Origin: Zoroaster sp. YZ-2022
Lineage: Eukaryota; Echinodermata; Asteroidea; Forcipulatida; Zoroasteridae
Assembly: GCA_029582265.1 (NCBI GenBank)
Contig: CM055822.1
Coordinates: 40,321,067-40,385,066 of the forward strand
Direction: 5' to 3'
DNA length: 64,000 nt
The translations under genes and the position numbers were made by a program. The notes beneath the pieces are model-generated. The model searched no databases and had not been told where the DNA came from. It was given only the letters and a program-made list of their open reading frames with translations. Shown here one piece after another: positions 10,251 to 21,400 of this stretch; the first letter of the stretch is position 1; each line of letters opens with the position of its first letter.

Positions 10251-12661
10251 ATTAAAGCCCCCTGTTGTAATCCAGCAAATAGTTTAAAAAAACACACAAA
10301 ACAAACTCCGTTATTAAATTATCTTTAGCCTCACCAGTTAGCGTAATTACCCCATTAGACTCGTTGGTTTATACGCTTTTGGTGAAGCTAAAAAAGGTGT
10401 GTTTAGTAAAGCTGTTGTATTATACAACTCGATAGTTTTGAGAAGCGGTAAAATTCACCGGCTAAAGCTAGATAATCTTTGATTTACTAACGTTAGACTA
10501 GCGTTAGCCGCTAGGGCTATAATTTGACAAGTTGAAAAAGCGCAACATCATTCTATTTTGTATTATTTAAAATTTGGTTCAACCCACCGCCCGTTAGTTT
10601 ATATATTACTATAACATCTACCTCTTAGCAAAGTTTTGTTAAAGACATTGAGCGTTAGTACGCATTCGTAAACCCGCTAGCTTTAATCGCTAAGCTGACG
10701 AGAATCGCGCAAAAAATCGCTCAAGTTCCCTGTTGTAACCCGGCAAATAGTTTAAAAACGCACAAACGCGCTACTCAAGCCAGTCACGCATTAAAGTTTA
10801 TCCTCGAAAAGAATTTATGTTGGCCGTCAACGTATTCGCAAGCTCCGGCGTTAGTCGCTAAGGCTAGAGCGAAAGGGTGGTTTAATAAAACTTAAAACGA
10901 AAGATTAACTAATTTCTAGAGAATGTTTAAAAGCGTTAAATAACTAGTCGTTGAACAAAAATCCAGCCTCGCTGAGCGTTAAGAAGAACCCCGTTAGTTT
11001 AGATATTTAGTATATAAATCTTACGCTTTTGGTAGAGTTAAAAAAGGTTATGATTTAGTAAAGCTATACAGCTTAATAGTTTGTACCACCGCACATGGAA
11101 AATACATCTCATCAAGTTGTATAGCTCAACATTTATAATAACCGTAAGCGTGAGTATGTATTCCGTTTTCTAAAATATATCTCTTTGTGTCTAAAGGAGA
11201 TAGCGATATTTTATCTACTCGCGTTGTATATAATCTATGTTTTTCATGCCTAATAAAACTCATAGGGTGGTGTAGCGTAACATTTTGAGATAAAAACTTG
11301 TTTATATCGTGAGTGTTTAATATCTTGTTCTAAAACTTGTTTTAACTCCTTTAGCTTTTCTTATTTCTTTTCATTCGATAAAAAGTATCGAATACATTTT
11401 TGGTCTTAAACATACAATTTCAGAGATGCAAGTTCCCGCAGTCTCGTCTTTCATTTTACCGATCACTTTTTATTTTCTTCAGAAAATAGAAAATGTTGTT
11501 TATTATAATTACTAAAATCGTATAAATCTTTGTCTTTTAATAAATCTTTATATACATCTTGAGTTTGAATCTCGAGTAACAAACTATCCGTATCCGTGTA
11601 TACCAAGTCACACTCGTCGTTGTATTTCTTCTTTAATCGATTGTAATAAAAATCATACATTAAGTGTTTAGATCAATCCAGTACGCTCATTCCTACGTAT
11701 ACCGGGCGGTTGAGAACGAGTTTTGTTTTGTGCATGTGAATCGCTACTAGATCGTTATCGAAAATCCTCGCCTCGGCAAAATTTGGTTTCGAGATGAGCG
11801 CGCGAATTTGATTTTCCGCTTTTTCATCGTTTAACCGCTTCAAATTTACGTTGACGCGTTTTCGTACATTTTCCATCGTCTTTCCAAAAACTGAATTGTT
11901 CATGAGTTTGTACAAATCTTTTTCAAAATCACTCGTCGCGAGTTTTCTGAGTTGAGTGTTTTTATCGATGTACGATTTCATCCAACACGATTCATCAAAT
12001 TCTAAAACGCGATGATTTTAGTTAGTTTCATACTGAGTTGTAAATACAATCGCAAATTACGATAATGGAGCACGTAGTTTTTTGGAAGTAATTTTACGAC
12101 GTTTGGAGCGGGTTTGTCTTTTAATAACTCGAGCTGATACGGTGACATCCATTCTTTCGGCACTATCAACGACTCTGGCGCGAGTGGAAACGCGTTGTGA
12201 AATTGTGTAATGTGTTAGGGTATTCTAAATCAACTTCTAAAATACATCCTTTTTACTTTTAATCCTTCGCTCTCGAGTTTGTCAATTTGTTTACTAGTCA
12301 TCCATTTAAAATTACCCGTTGGTAAAGGTTGACTCATCGCGTATCCGTATAAATTATTAGCGTCTAAATACATAATGTAACTCGATGGTCTCGATGAATC
12401 GTAATCGTCTAAATGTACATTGTTTGCTTTTAGCGTATCGTTTACTCGCCATGCACGTTCCTCCTCGCGTACCCTTTTCTATATAACAAATGCATGTCAA
12501 CGTCCGTAAACAAATCTAAAGTTTGTTTAGAATGTTTTAACAAAGCGTCCCAACTTAGACCCGGACTCGTATAATAATTAGCCGGATCTAAATCGTATTG
12601 TTTCATGCAAGTATTACGGAAATTTTCAAATACGTCCGCCAATAAGCAAGTATCGGTACGC

Positions 12662-13542
12662 CAACGGCGGATCCAGGGGGGGGGGGGCCAACGGGGGCCA
12701 TGGCCCCCCAACAAAACCGAAGCTGTGCGCCCCAAAAAGCAAAAACAAAAAAAGAAAGAAAGAAAGAAAAAAGGGAAAAGAGAGACAAAACAAAACCCCA
12801 CAACTTTACGCCCCCTCCTTGTGCAGCTAAGTCTTGCTTATACGTTCAGCTTTTGTTAAAGTATGCAAATTACAACACACTGATTGGCTACATGAATGTG
12901 TTCATAATCCTACTCACGATCCAACATTGCCACAACATTTGCAATGGTAGTTTGTGCAGTTAAGCCAAGCTGCATTAGACGAGGCGTACACGGTGATTGT
13001 ATGCATGGCTTATGCACACGCGACTGGTTGTGTGGGGTTTCCATGAGAGAGGATCGCCTGGAGTCTCTCATCCTCCTTCAAGCTCATCGTGACCGTCTCC
13101 CAACCACCACTCGGGTTATTGAGTACTTCGCCACAAGCGGTGTCCATCGATTGAACTTTAGTTTCTTGCTTTAACTGATTGTTGTTTCCTCCAATCGCCA
13201 CATTTTGCCATACAGGTATTTCAACGACCATTATAGGGCTCATATACAGTGGAAAAAGCTAATCTATTTATGAATAATATTTGTCCGCTCAGAGCAACCA
13301 GAAGCTAAGCATTTCCGGAAACCCTGCATTAGTCAAGTGGTTAGACCGCAGGACCTAGCCTACAATCACAAGGTTGCGGGTTCAAATCCAAAGCTTATCA
13401 CTGAAATTTCATACTAAATCAAGTATTGTCGTCTAGACCCACAAAACAAACAAACCCCACCAGAAACGTTTTGCGCTCGCAAATACGCCCCTCCACTGAG
13501 CATTTGGCCCCCCCCTAAACTTTGGGCCTAGATCCGCCGTTG
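12662..13542. mobile_element. Non-autonomous hAT element inside right-arm PolB
   Basis: The left end CAACGGCGGATCCAGGGGGG and the right end ...CCTAGATCCGCCGTTG are inverted repeats. CGGTACGC is duplicated exactly at 12654-12661 and 13543-13550, while the uninterrupted left arm has it once. An 8-bp duplication with such ends is diagnostic of hAT transposons. There is no transposase frame. A tRNA-like promoter segment lies near the right end. The exact duplication shows that the insertion post-dates formation of the palindrome, or at least the last sequence exchange between its arms. Confidence 0.92.
13326..13392 (+). repeat. tRNA-like (SINE-type) segment within the hAT element
   Basis: An A-box-like AGTCAAGTGGTTAGACCGC (about 13331) is followed about 35 bases later by a good B box, GGTTCAAATCC (13379-13389). 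This is the spacing of an internal pol III promoter. No acceptor-stem pairing was confirmed, so this is probably a SINE fragment, not a working tRNA. Confidence 0.5.
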
Positions 13543-15877
13543 CGGTACGCACGTACAAATCGTGATAATCTCCTAAATTTTTACAATCAAACTTGTTGTA
13601 AACGTTTTTAGCGTGCTCGTATTGTTCTTTAGTAATGCGTTGGTCGTTTAAACTACTATAAAAAGATTCTATCGAAGGAAGTTGTTTTCTTCAAATCGTT
13701 TAAAACTATCCATGTATTCGTGAGATAAATACCCTTGCTTTTAACGAGATTAAATTTTTCTAAATCGGGTTCGAGTTTTATTGTAATCGGAAAATAATTG
13801 TTTGATTTTACGAGTTTATCCAACGACGCCAATAAAAATTGAGCGCTGTCGATAAATCGTAGTTGCCCGATTGAAAAAGAAATATACTTTTCGATATTGT
13901 TTGGAATGCACGTTAGATTTCCCGTCGTTTGACTCGCGGCCTGCATAATGAGATGAGAGTCGTAGCCTCGCAAATTATGAAACACGACCGGAATAAAAGT
14001 TTTACTCGGTTTTAAACTCAGTTTTAAATTACAATTATTGTGCGCAGCGCCTCTATACTTTCCAGTAATGTGACAATGATCGCGTACTTTTGCAAACTTG
14101 GCGTCATCACTTTCAAAAAATTTCTTTTCACATATCCAACACTGTTTAGCGTTTTTAAAATCTTTTACATCTTCTTTAGTCATTATTAATTTTTGAGGAT
14201 TTTTAAATATCTCGTTGATGTTTTCTTCTTCTTTTTCTAATTCATTTTAAAAATGTTTAGCCGCATCTTCTCCTCTGTAAACGACAACATCGCTAGTTTC
14301 ACCGTCGCAACGAACGACGACGTACGAATAACCGCAAACAACGTGTTCTTGTAGTTTCGTAGTATTAGTAGAGTTAACATCGTCAACCTTTTTAATAATA
14401 CTTTCAAAGTCGGCGTATATTACGAAAGGAACTTTCATCTTTTTATGAAAATGTATAAATTTAACCTTATCGTTTTACCTTTTGTGGCATCACGATCTTT
14501 GTCGGTCTGTCGTTTATTCCTCGCACATTTTTATGATTTTCGAGATACGCTTCTGTTGAAAAACCCTGCAAACATCTCAAACAAAAATGTTTACGATGCT
14601 CGTATTTCGTTTGATCGTAAAGTAATTTATTCACATCTTTAATCCAAACGTAGTGAGATCTAGTTCCTTCTTTTTCTTCCTCGTGAATTAATAATATATT
14701 TATACGTTCTAGTCTCGCGGGTTGATCGCTGAATTTGTAAACTAGTATCGATTTTGACTCGCAACCAAAAACGTTTATCGCTATATCGTTTTGTTTCTCC
14801 ACTCGCTTAATTTGATTAATCGGTGTGGGTGTGTCGATATTATTAAAATTTAAACCGTCCTCTACTGAGTATTTTGACATTCTATCTGAATGTTTATTTT
14901 ACTTTTCAATTGGAATATTTAATTATATCGATTTTTCCTTATGTTTATTATAACAACGAATCATCCCCTTAAACAATCATCGTCTTTGTTTTTACGTTAA
15001 TGCACGTTTTTATATTTTATGTAGCCGCATAGCTCGATATAACTACCGCCTTTCAAAGGTTGATATCTCGCGACGGTGATATTCATATCTACGATACGGT
15101 CTACCTCCCATCCGCTGCCCTTTTTGAGTCCATTTTCTAAAAGCCTCTACAATTTGCGAAAAAACAGTATCGAGTATATTTTCGACATCGTCTAAATTCA
15201 ATAAAACAATTTGCTTATTATTATGAAAATTTGGTTCGGTAAAATCGATCGTGCCATGTTTTTCTTTACGTAATTTAACGCGTATAAATATCATAAACTG
15301 TACGCTTTAAATTCTCGTAAGTCTATACCAACTTGGCAATTATCTTTGGTTTTACCGCTTCCCAAAAATATTTAAATCGTTTCTTTGCTGTGATTCAGCG
15401 GAACTACCATTCTTCGTTCGCGTAAATATCTTCCCACCATCGATCGGAGGTTTAAATCTCAACGCTTCTTCTCGGTTGTGAAACCTTTAATAGCGCCGAT
15501 GTAGTCTTTTTAACAACCTCCCACTTTTTCCCCGCGCCGCGTTCTGGTAGATTTATATTTTCAACCGCCGCTCTCTCCAATTCAACTAAATTTAATTTAT
15601 ATAATGGCTTTTGTTTTTGCCGTTTTATATACTTTTTTACCGCGTTGTAATAACTGCGTTTATCAACTTTACCCTTGCTGTTTTGCATAAGAATTATTCG
15701 ACCAATGTGTTCTCGAGCAAACTCTTTCAATTCTGGCAATGTCCATTTCGATAAATATTTTCTTTCTTCCATTTATTATAGTACTAGATAATATTAAATT
15801 AATTTATCACTTTTATAAGTTATAAAATGTTAAATCAATTTCTCAATTTTATAAGTCATAAAATAGTAAAACAAAAT

Positions 15878-16231
15878 TTAACCTTTACATCTTGAACATA
15901 TTTGTGCTTTTGTTTTTGTACCCATACCACATTTCATACACGCGAGAGGAATTGATTTTCCCGCCTTTATACGACTTTTATGCAACCCGCAAAAATCACC
16001 ACCACACACGCTAGCTTTTAAGCACTTGTCTGTTTTTTACCTACTAAAAGCCATTCAAGGAATAATCTTTTCAGCCGGTAAAGCGTTTAAATGTTTTTAA
16101 TACTAAATAAACATTTTTAATTCACTTTACCATTCTTGCTGGATGCTCGTACTACCGTTATATTATTTACCTCAACATACCTCTTTCAGTTGAGTAACGG
16201 TATTTTTCCCAAAAATTATCTTTGTCGTCAT
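15878..16231 (-). CDS. Small double zinc-binding protein, right-arm copy
   Basis: Read on the minus strand from ATG 16231 (MTTKIIFGKNTVTQLKE) to the TAA at 15878-15880, about 115 codons. The C-terminal half has two metal-binding modules in one frame: KCLK..VCGGDFCGLHK and then CMKCGMGTKTKAQICSRC, the latter a C-x2-C...C-x2-C zinc ribbon. The middle is broken by one or two indels relative to the left arm (near 16125 and 16040). It starts about 105 bases upstream of the PolB start and in the same direction, so the two may share a promoter in the terminus. Short Cys/His proteins of this kind occur in large DNA viruses, but I do not recognise a named family. A role in replication or transcription of the element is inference. 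Confidence 0.55.
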
Positions 16232-16399
16232 CTTTACAATTACTCAAACCAAAAAATCAATTTATTACTTTTTTATTACATTTTTAATTCTATTACCCAC
16301 AACATTCTTAACATCTTCAATACTCTTAACACGACAACATCATCTAAAAGGTAACTTCCTAAACATCCTCCTACTTCTACGCACCCACTATAATTCTCA

Positions 16400-16995
16400 A
16401 CCACAAATCATCAACCCTATCCGTACTCAACCTCTCGTAACATCATCATCATCAACCCCTATCCTCGCCCACAATCATCAACCCCTCAACCTCACCCACC
16501 ATCAACCCGCTATCCCTACTCAACCTCACCTAGCGCCTTAACACGTTTCCTGAAATGAAAACCAAGTGAGCCAGAAACCCTATTTACATTTAGGGAAAGT
16601 CCCCTAAAAATCGTTTTTTAAAGTGGGTGGGCTAGAACCGCTATCTAACAATTTATCAACCACAGCCACCCCTCAATCCGTACTCAACCTCGTAACATCA
16701 TCGTCAACCCCTATCCCTACTCAACCTCAACCACAATCATCAACGCCCTATCCTCACCCACCATCATCATCGTCATCAACCCCTATCCCTACTCAACCTC
16801 ACCCATCATCATCGTCATCAACCTCCTGTCCCACCATCATCACCATCATTATCATCATCCCCCTGTCCCTACTCAACCCTCACCTAGCGCCAACACGTTT
16901 CCTGAAATAAAAAAAAGTGGGCCAGAAGCCTCATTTACATTTAGGAAAGTCCCTAAAAATCGTTTTTAAAGTAGGTGGCTAGAACCGCTATCGAC
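16400..16995. repeat. Duplicated terminus and minisatellite, right arm
   Basis: Mirror image of the left-arm end. Two copies of the ...GGGCTAGAACCGCTATC end sequence finish near 16648 and 16992, separated by CATCATCATC- and CCCTATCCCTACTCAACC-type repeats. A 95-codon open frame across 16623-16910 is a by-product of this repeat (Ser/Thr/Pro-rich) and is not believed to be a gene. Confidence 0.75.
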
Positions 16996-17004
16996 AATAC
17001 TACT

Positions 17005-18100
17005 TTTCGTAATTAGGAAAAGGGGCATGTGTTCACTGGTCCACAACTTATTTCACATTGTAAATAGGATTTTTGTGATTCAGAGTTCAACTATTGTTAC
17101 ATTAACAACACCCCTTAAGTCGTCCAGCCTTTGGTGTGAAGCGTAAAGTTTTGTCTGGTGGCCAGCTACATTTTTTGTTCACCCATTGTTTGGGCTTGCA
17201 GACGAGTGGCTTTCAAGGCAGCAAACGAAGGCGATTCTGTATACAATCCAAATAAATGCCTATACCCAAACTGAACTTTAAAATGCCAACAATAAATTGA
17301 ATATTCTGACACTACAGCTGGGCTGATCTATGAAGCAAGTCTATGTAGTGCCTGAGAGAAAACCAATTGCAGTAAGTTAATATTAGATTAGAGTTTTGTG
17401 TCAAGTTAAGTTTACCCCCAAAAATGTTTCCCCTCTCTCTGAAAATCCTGGCTACGTCACTGCTATGCATATATTATTATACTAAGACTTGAAATCAATT
17501 CAGACTCTGTGATTCATCTCCTAGCAATTCGACTAAAGACGCCGGTGGTGCATTTGCCACCACATCAACTTAGGACTATATTAATTGGGGCGGAAACTTC
17601 AGTTCAACATCCAGATCATAAACAAATCTGTTAATGATTGATTTCACAGTCACATCATTATGTTCAGATTCCCCATGCTTGTTCATTTTATTCACTGTGT
17701 TTTGGTAAATTTGTTAATCTGTACTTGCATGGAACACACTGGAAAAGAAAATGTATTGTTTTGCATCTGCATTGTTTATTTTTCCCTCTGTAACTGTAAG
17801 GGGACAGCACAGTGATCTGCGCTTTAGATTAGGGGCCCCTGAAATATAAACAAATTGCATCTTAAAAATGTCTTACATCTACATCAAACGCTATGCTTAT
17901 GTTTTCTGATGGTAATTGTGTACTATTATATTTTGTTTAAACAGGCGAAACATTTATTACGCTTGAAACGGTTGACATAATGAGATGAGCACCATCTCGT
18001 GGCCCCTTCAATGACTGGTCAAACTTTTGGATCATGTCATTGATTATCCGGATAAAGATAACATCCACAGGTTGGGCCACTCAGTTTAGAAGAAGGTGCT
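17005..18100. other. Region upstream of the SLC6 gene
   Basis: No gene or clear repeat. The region should contain the SLC6 promoter and any untranslated first exon, but I see no convincing TATA box or CpG-rich block. Confidence 0.4.
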
Positions 18101-18292
18101 ATGTTCAACAACAGTATAGTAGCATACAATGTTCACACAAGGATAGTAACGGATTTGTCGGGGGAGCTGAACTCGACGACTGTCACACATCGTCCGTAAG
18201 AGCACTTGGACACTCAACTTCCGTCAGTGAATACTTCTTATCCAGACGTGTCCGTAAAACCAGAAAGCTGTCGTAAAACAACGACGATAGAG

Positions 18293-18490
18293 ATGAGGGT
18301 TACGGGTCGTGGGAACGAGTTACTAGAGTTAGACGGAGTGGCGGCTGAGTTGGCCGTGATAGACGATGGAGGTGCCGGGGATGGCAGAGAGACGTGGGGT
18401 GGAAAGATCGACTTCCTACTATCTGTCGTTGGGTTCGCAGTAGACCTGGCCAATGTTTGGCGATTTCCTTGGTATATCGAAATGGTGGAG
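18293..18490 (+). CDS. SLC6 exon 1: N-terminus and TM1
   Basis: Encodes an acidic N-terminal tail (…[11 protein letters not shown]…) and TM1 ending LANVWRFP. The first in-frame ATG after the last upstream stop is at 18293. An in-frame ATG at 18101 is separated from it by a TAA at 18197. After the FP codons, bases are missing relative to the family pattern YLCYKNGGG. The shifted frame then reads VYRNGG up to the donor GTAGGT at 18491. Confidence 0.8.
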
Positions 18491-21400
18491 GTAGGTTAAA
18501 ATTTTTTGGTATACATAGTTATTATGTGATAAGCTTGTATTAGCATTGTGAGTAAGTCAATATTCTCGTATGATTATTTTTACTATTTATATAGTAAATA
18601 ATTTAAGTATAAAGGTCTAAAAGGAATGTGGTAGAAATTGCAGTGGTAATATGTGTGTATTGTCGTACATTAACCCTTAACCCCAGGGTATTCTTGCTGG
18701 GGAACCTTGATGAATTCCTCCAAAATTCCCTCCAGTGCACCCTTTGGGAAAAGTGCACAATACATTCGTTGATTCTTTCGTAGTCAGCACTTTTTGCCTG
18801 TACTTCTTGCCGGGTGCAGTAATTTTGCCTCATTTGAAGAGGTGAAAGTACAAGTTTTTAAAAGTGCTGATTTTTTTCCAAAAAGTGTCCCTTGGAGGTT
18901 TTGTAAAGGATTTGGGGTAGTTGGTTAGGTTAATATACATTGCATACGTCATAATTGTGGATATTTGGGTTTCTTAAAAATCACTTTATTCAAAATGCAC
19001 TCCAGTTAATGTCCAAACCAACCCGGTGAAATTATTGATACAACAATGAACTTTTCAAGCGCAATCCCAGTAGACATTTTTTTGTCAACATGATAATAAT
19101 GACAGTTTTAATGCGAGACCGTTGTACAATAAGGGTATTGTATTAAATTTTGGAATGCATTGTTGGCTAATTATAAAAAAAAAAAACAAATAATAAAGAA
19201 TTGGGAATGATTTAAATGTTATCTCGAAATTACCCTGGTGAAAAGTTGATGATGGTATGTACAGCTGGTACATGCTAGATGGAGTTAATAAAATGGAAAA
19301 GCTCAATGTCAGTCCTTCCACACATAAACGATCAAACTGTTCGGCAGGGTCAGAACAGCTAAAATGTATACCATAAAATAATTGAAATTTCCAAGGTTGC
19401 TGTGTTTAGAAAAAATTGTTTATGAAAAAAAGGTGATTTAATTACGAATCGCAAACATCACGGGATTTGGCCCCATATAACACCACAGGGCGTGTATCCA
19501 TGGGGTGACGTAAGGAGGCTGCAGTCCACACCAACCCGGCCTGTTGATTGTTGTTAATAATACAAGTTAAGTTGAATCATAAAATTGGCCCACTGGAGAG
19601 AATATTATTTGATCCCATATTTACCTCTAAAGGGGAGTGCGTTGTTCTGTGATATATACAAATCAAAATATTTTCGCGCGGAAATTTTCTGGGGGCTGCT
19701 TTTTCGTCGCCTCCATCCTTTGACAAATTTGTGGCTAACGCGCCTGCACATTCTAGAGCCCCCAGACTACTACTACTATTACTATTGTTGTTGTTGTTGG
19801 CGTTGTTGTTGTTGATGCAAGAAGTGTCACCCGTGGGACAATATTGCCTTGAGATTATTTTGTAAAACTAGAAATACGCGATCTTCCTTTAAAATTCAAG
19901 TCTTTCTAAATCACATTCGTGTTGTGTTTTTTAATTTTTTTTATTTATATTTTTTATCTCAGGTGCTTTCTTAATCCCATACGTGATTTTTTTTAATCTT
20001 TGGTGGTCTTCTCTATGTTGGTACATGGAACTGGCGATGGGCCAGTACTTCCGGGACAGGGTGCAATCAGTTTATGGATATATGTCCAATATTTCAAGGT
20101 AGGTGACTTGCAAACGATTAAGTACTAACCACTTGATTTGAAAAAATATTGTTCTCAAACTAATTTGTTAAAAACTTTTCATAACCAAAACACAAACCTC
20201 AACTGTGGGGGGGTGGCTCTGGGCCAAACCCCTCCCACCTACCTACCCTAAACCCCTCAAGCCCTCCCCATGTCTAAAGAAATATGTCTTAACCCTATAC
20301 CCCTCTGTTGAGCAATTTCGAGATATTTAATACGTGGGCAAATACATTCTTAAATATCACGGTTCCACGCCTGGTACATCATGCATTATTTTTTGCCTGT
20401 CTCGGAAATAATAACAATAAAACCAACTTCATATACCCTCTCGACATGTTCATATACCTCTGACATGTTCATATACCTCTGACATGTTTTGTTTTTGATG
20501 ACATGTAAAGGTTTAACATGATAATTTTTGAAATCAGATTAATTTTGATTTTCATCTTTAATATAGGTCTTGGTTGGGCCATCGTTCTCATAGCCTGGTA
20601 CGTTGGGTTTACTACAACGTCACTTCATAACCTCGGTTCATTTACTACCTCGTCGCTTCTTTACTACTCATATTACCATGGAAAGGATTGTAACAACGAA
20701 TGGGAACACGCCAAAAATGCTATGATGGTTCGTTCAACGAGTCTTGGGTAGCAGTCGATTTGAGGCGTTTTCGTCCCAACTCACCACTATCGGCGGTCAC
20801 CGGGCCAAAGAATTTTACAGAGTTAGAACAATTTTAATTTCCCCTTTCTTGTTTTGGTCAATAATCTTTGCATCTTACACAGAAATGTATCCAGGCATCG
20901 ACACTCGAGGAACACAACGAGTTTTAACATTTTATGCCATGTATTACCCTCCCATCCTACCATCCTACCGTGTGCATTTAATACAGTCACTTAATAATGC
21001 ATTGCACGACATCCCATGGCTGCGTAATTACTTGTTACATTAATTCACAACGGAGAACGATACACAACATTCAGGTGCAATTTATTTTGTGTACAAGGCA
21101 GAGGATGGAGATGATATAATGTCCACCCTTGATAAATCAGGACCACCTCTATGATCCGGACCATCCCCAAATGACCTGATATCCCTCAATGACCTGGACC
21201 ATCCCCAAATGACCTGAACAGGACAACATTAGGGGTTCAAATTTTTGCTTGATAGTTCAACTTATATTGCTTTTTTTCCTCCTCCTTCCTCCTCGGCTCT
21301 TACTAGTTTCTGTCACAGACTTAACTGTTTTGTGGCTATCATGTATTTTTTAAAATATTTTACACATTAGACAGAAGAGTTCTTGAAATGCATCTGAGTG

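Larger units (their letters stand above)
11126..15772 (-). pseudogene. Protein-primed family-B DNA polymerase, right-arm copy, split by a hAT element
   Basis: Same protein as the left-arm copy, read on the minus strand from ATG 15772 to the stop at 11126-11128. Exonuclease motif I is at about 14400-14430, the EndoVII-like RDHCHITGKY cluster at about 14035-14075 and exonuclease motif II at about 13950-13985. Motif A is at about 12340-12385, motif B at about 11860-11905 and motif C at about 11585-11610. This copy keeps the QAASQ-coding 16 bases that the left copy has lost. It is cut by an 881-bp transposon (12662-13542) between the exonuclease and polymerase domains and carries several single-base frameshifts, for example near 15295, 14881, 14440 and 11665. 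It cannot make a full-length protein as assembled. Confidence 0.88.
2740..17004. mobile_element. Giant palindromic Polinton-like element
   Basis: Two near-identical inverted arms (2740 to about 8565, and about 10262 to 17004) surround a 1.7-kb spacer. The left terminus is AGTAGTATGTCAGATAGCGG. The right terminus read on the minus strand is AGTAGTATTGTCGATAGCGG. TTTCG abuts both ends (2735-2739 and 17005-17009), giving a 5-bp (possibly 6-bp) target-site duplication. Each arm encodes a zinc-ribbon-like small protein and a protein-primed family-B DNA polymerase. Known Polintons/Mavericks have AG...CT ends and 6-bp duplications but also carry integrase, protease, ATPase and capsid genes; none of these is visible here. 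The arms differ by a hAT insertion, a 16-base deletion, a roughly 60-base length difference and many homopolymer indels, which argues against a simple chimeric-read artefact. Without the hAT insertion the element is about 13.4 kb. Confidence 0.85.
10262..17004 (-). repeat. Right arm of the giant inverted repeat
   Basis: This is the reverse complement of the left arm, with the same gene order read from 17004 inward. It is longer because an 881-bp hAT-type element plus its 8-bp duplication (12662-13550) sits inside the polymerase gene. It also keeps about 60 bases near 16200-16255 that the left arm lacks, and about 16 bases near 13933-13948 that are deleted on the left. Confidence 0.85.

Noticed and set aside
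12603..12963. Short Lys-rich and aromatic-rich frames on both strands at the hAT left end
   Set aside because: They come from the G-run and A-rich subterminal DNA of the hAT element fused to PolB sequence.
13326..13392. Functional tRNA gene
   Set aside because: The boxes are present, but I could not pair an acceptor stem and it sits inside a transposon.
16623..16910. A 95-codon Ser/Thr/Pro-rich frame
   Set aside because: It lies entirely in the terminal minisatellite of the right arm and has no counterpart frame in the left arm.
2740..17004. The palindrome as a pure assembly or chimeric-read artefact
   Set aside because: The arms differ by a transposon insertion with its own target duplication and by other indels, the spacer is asymmetric, and matching TTTCG flanks lie at both outer ends. 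Read-level proof is still lacking.
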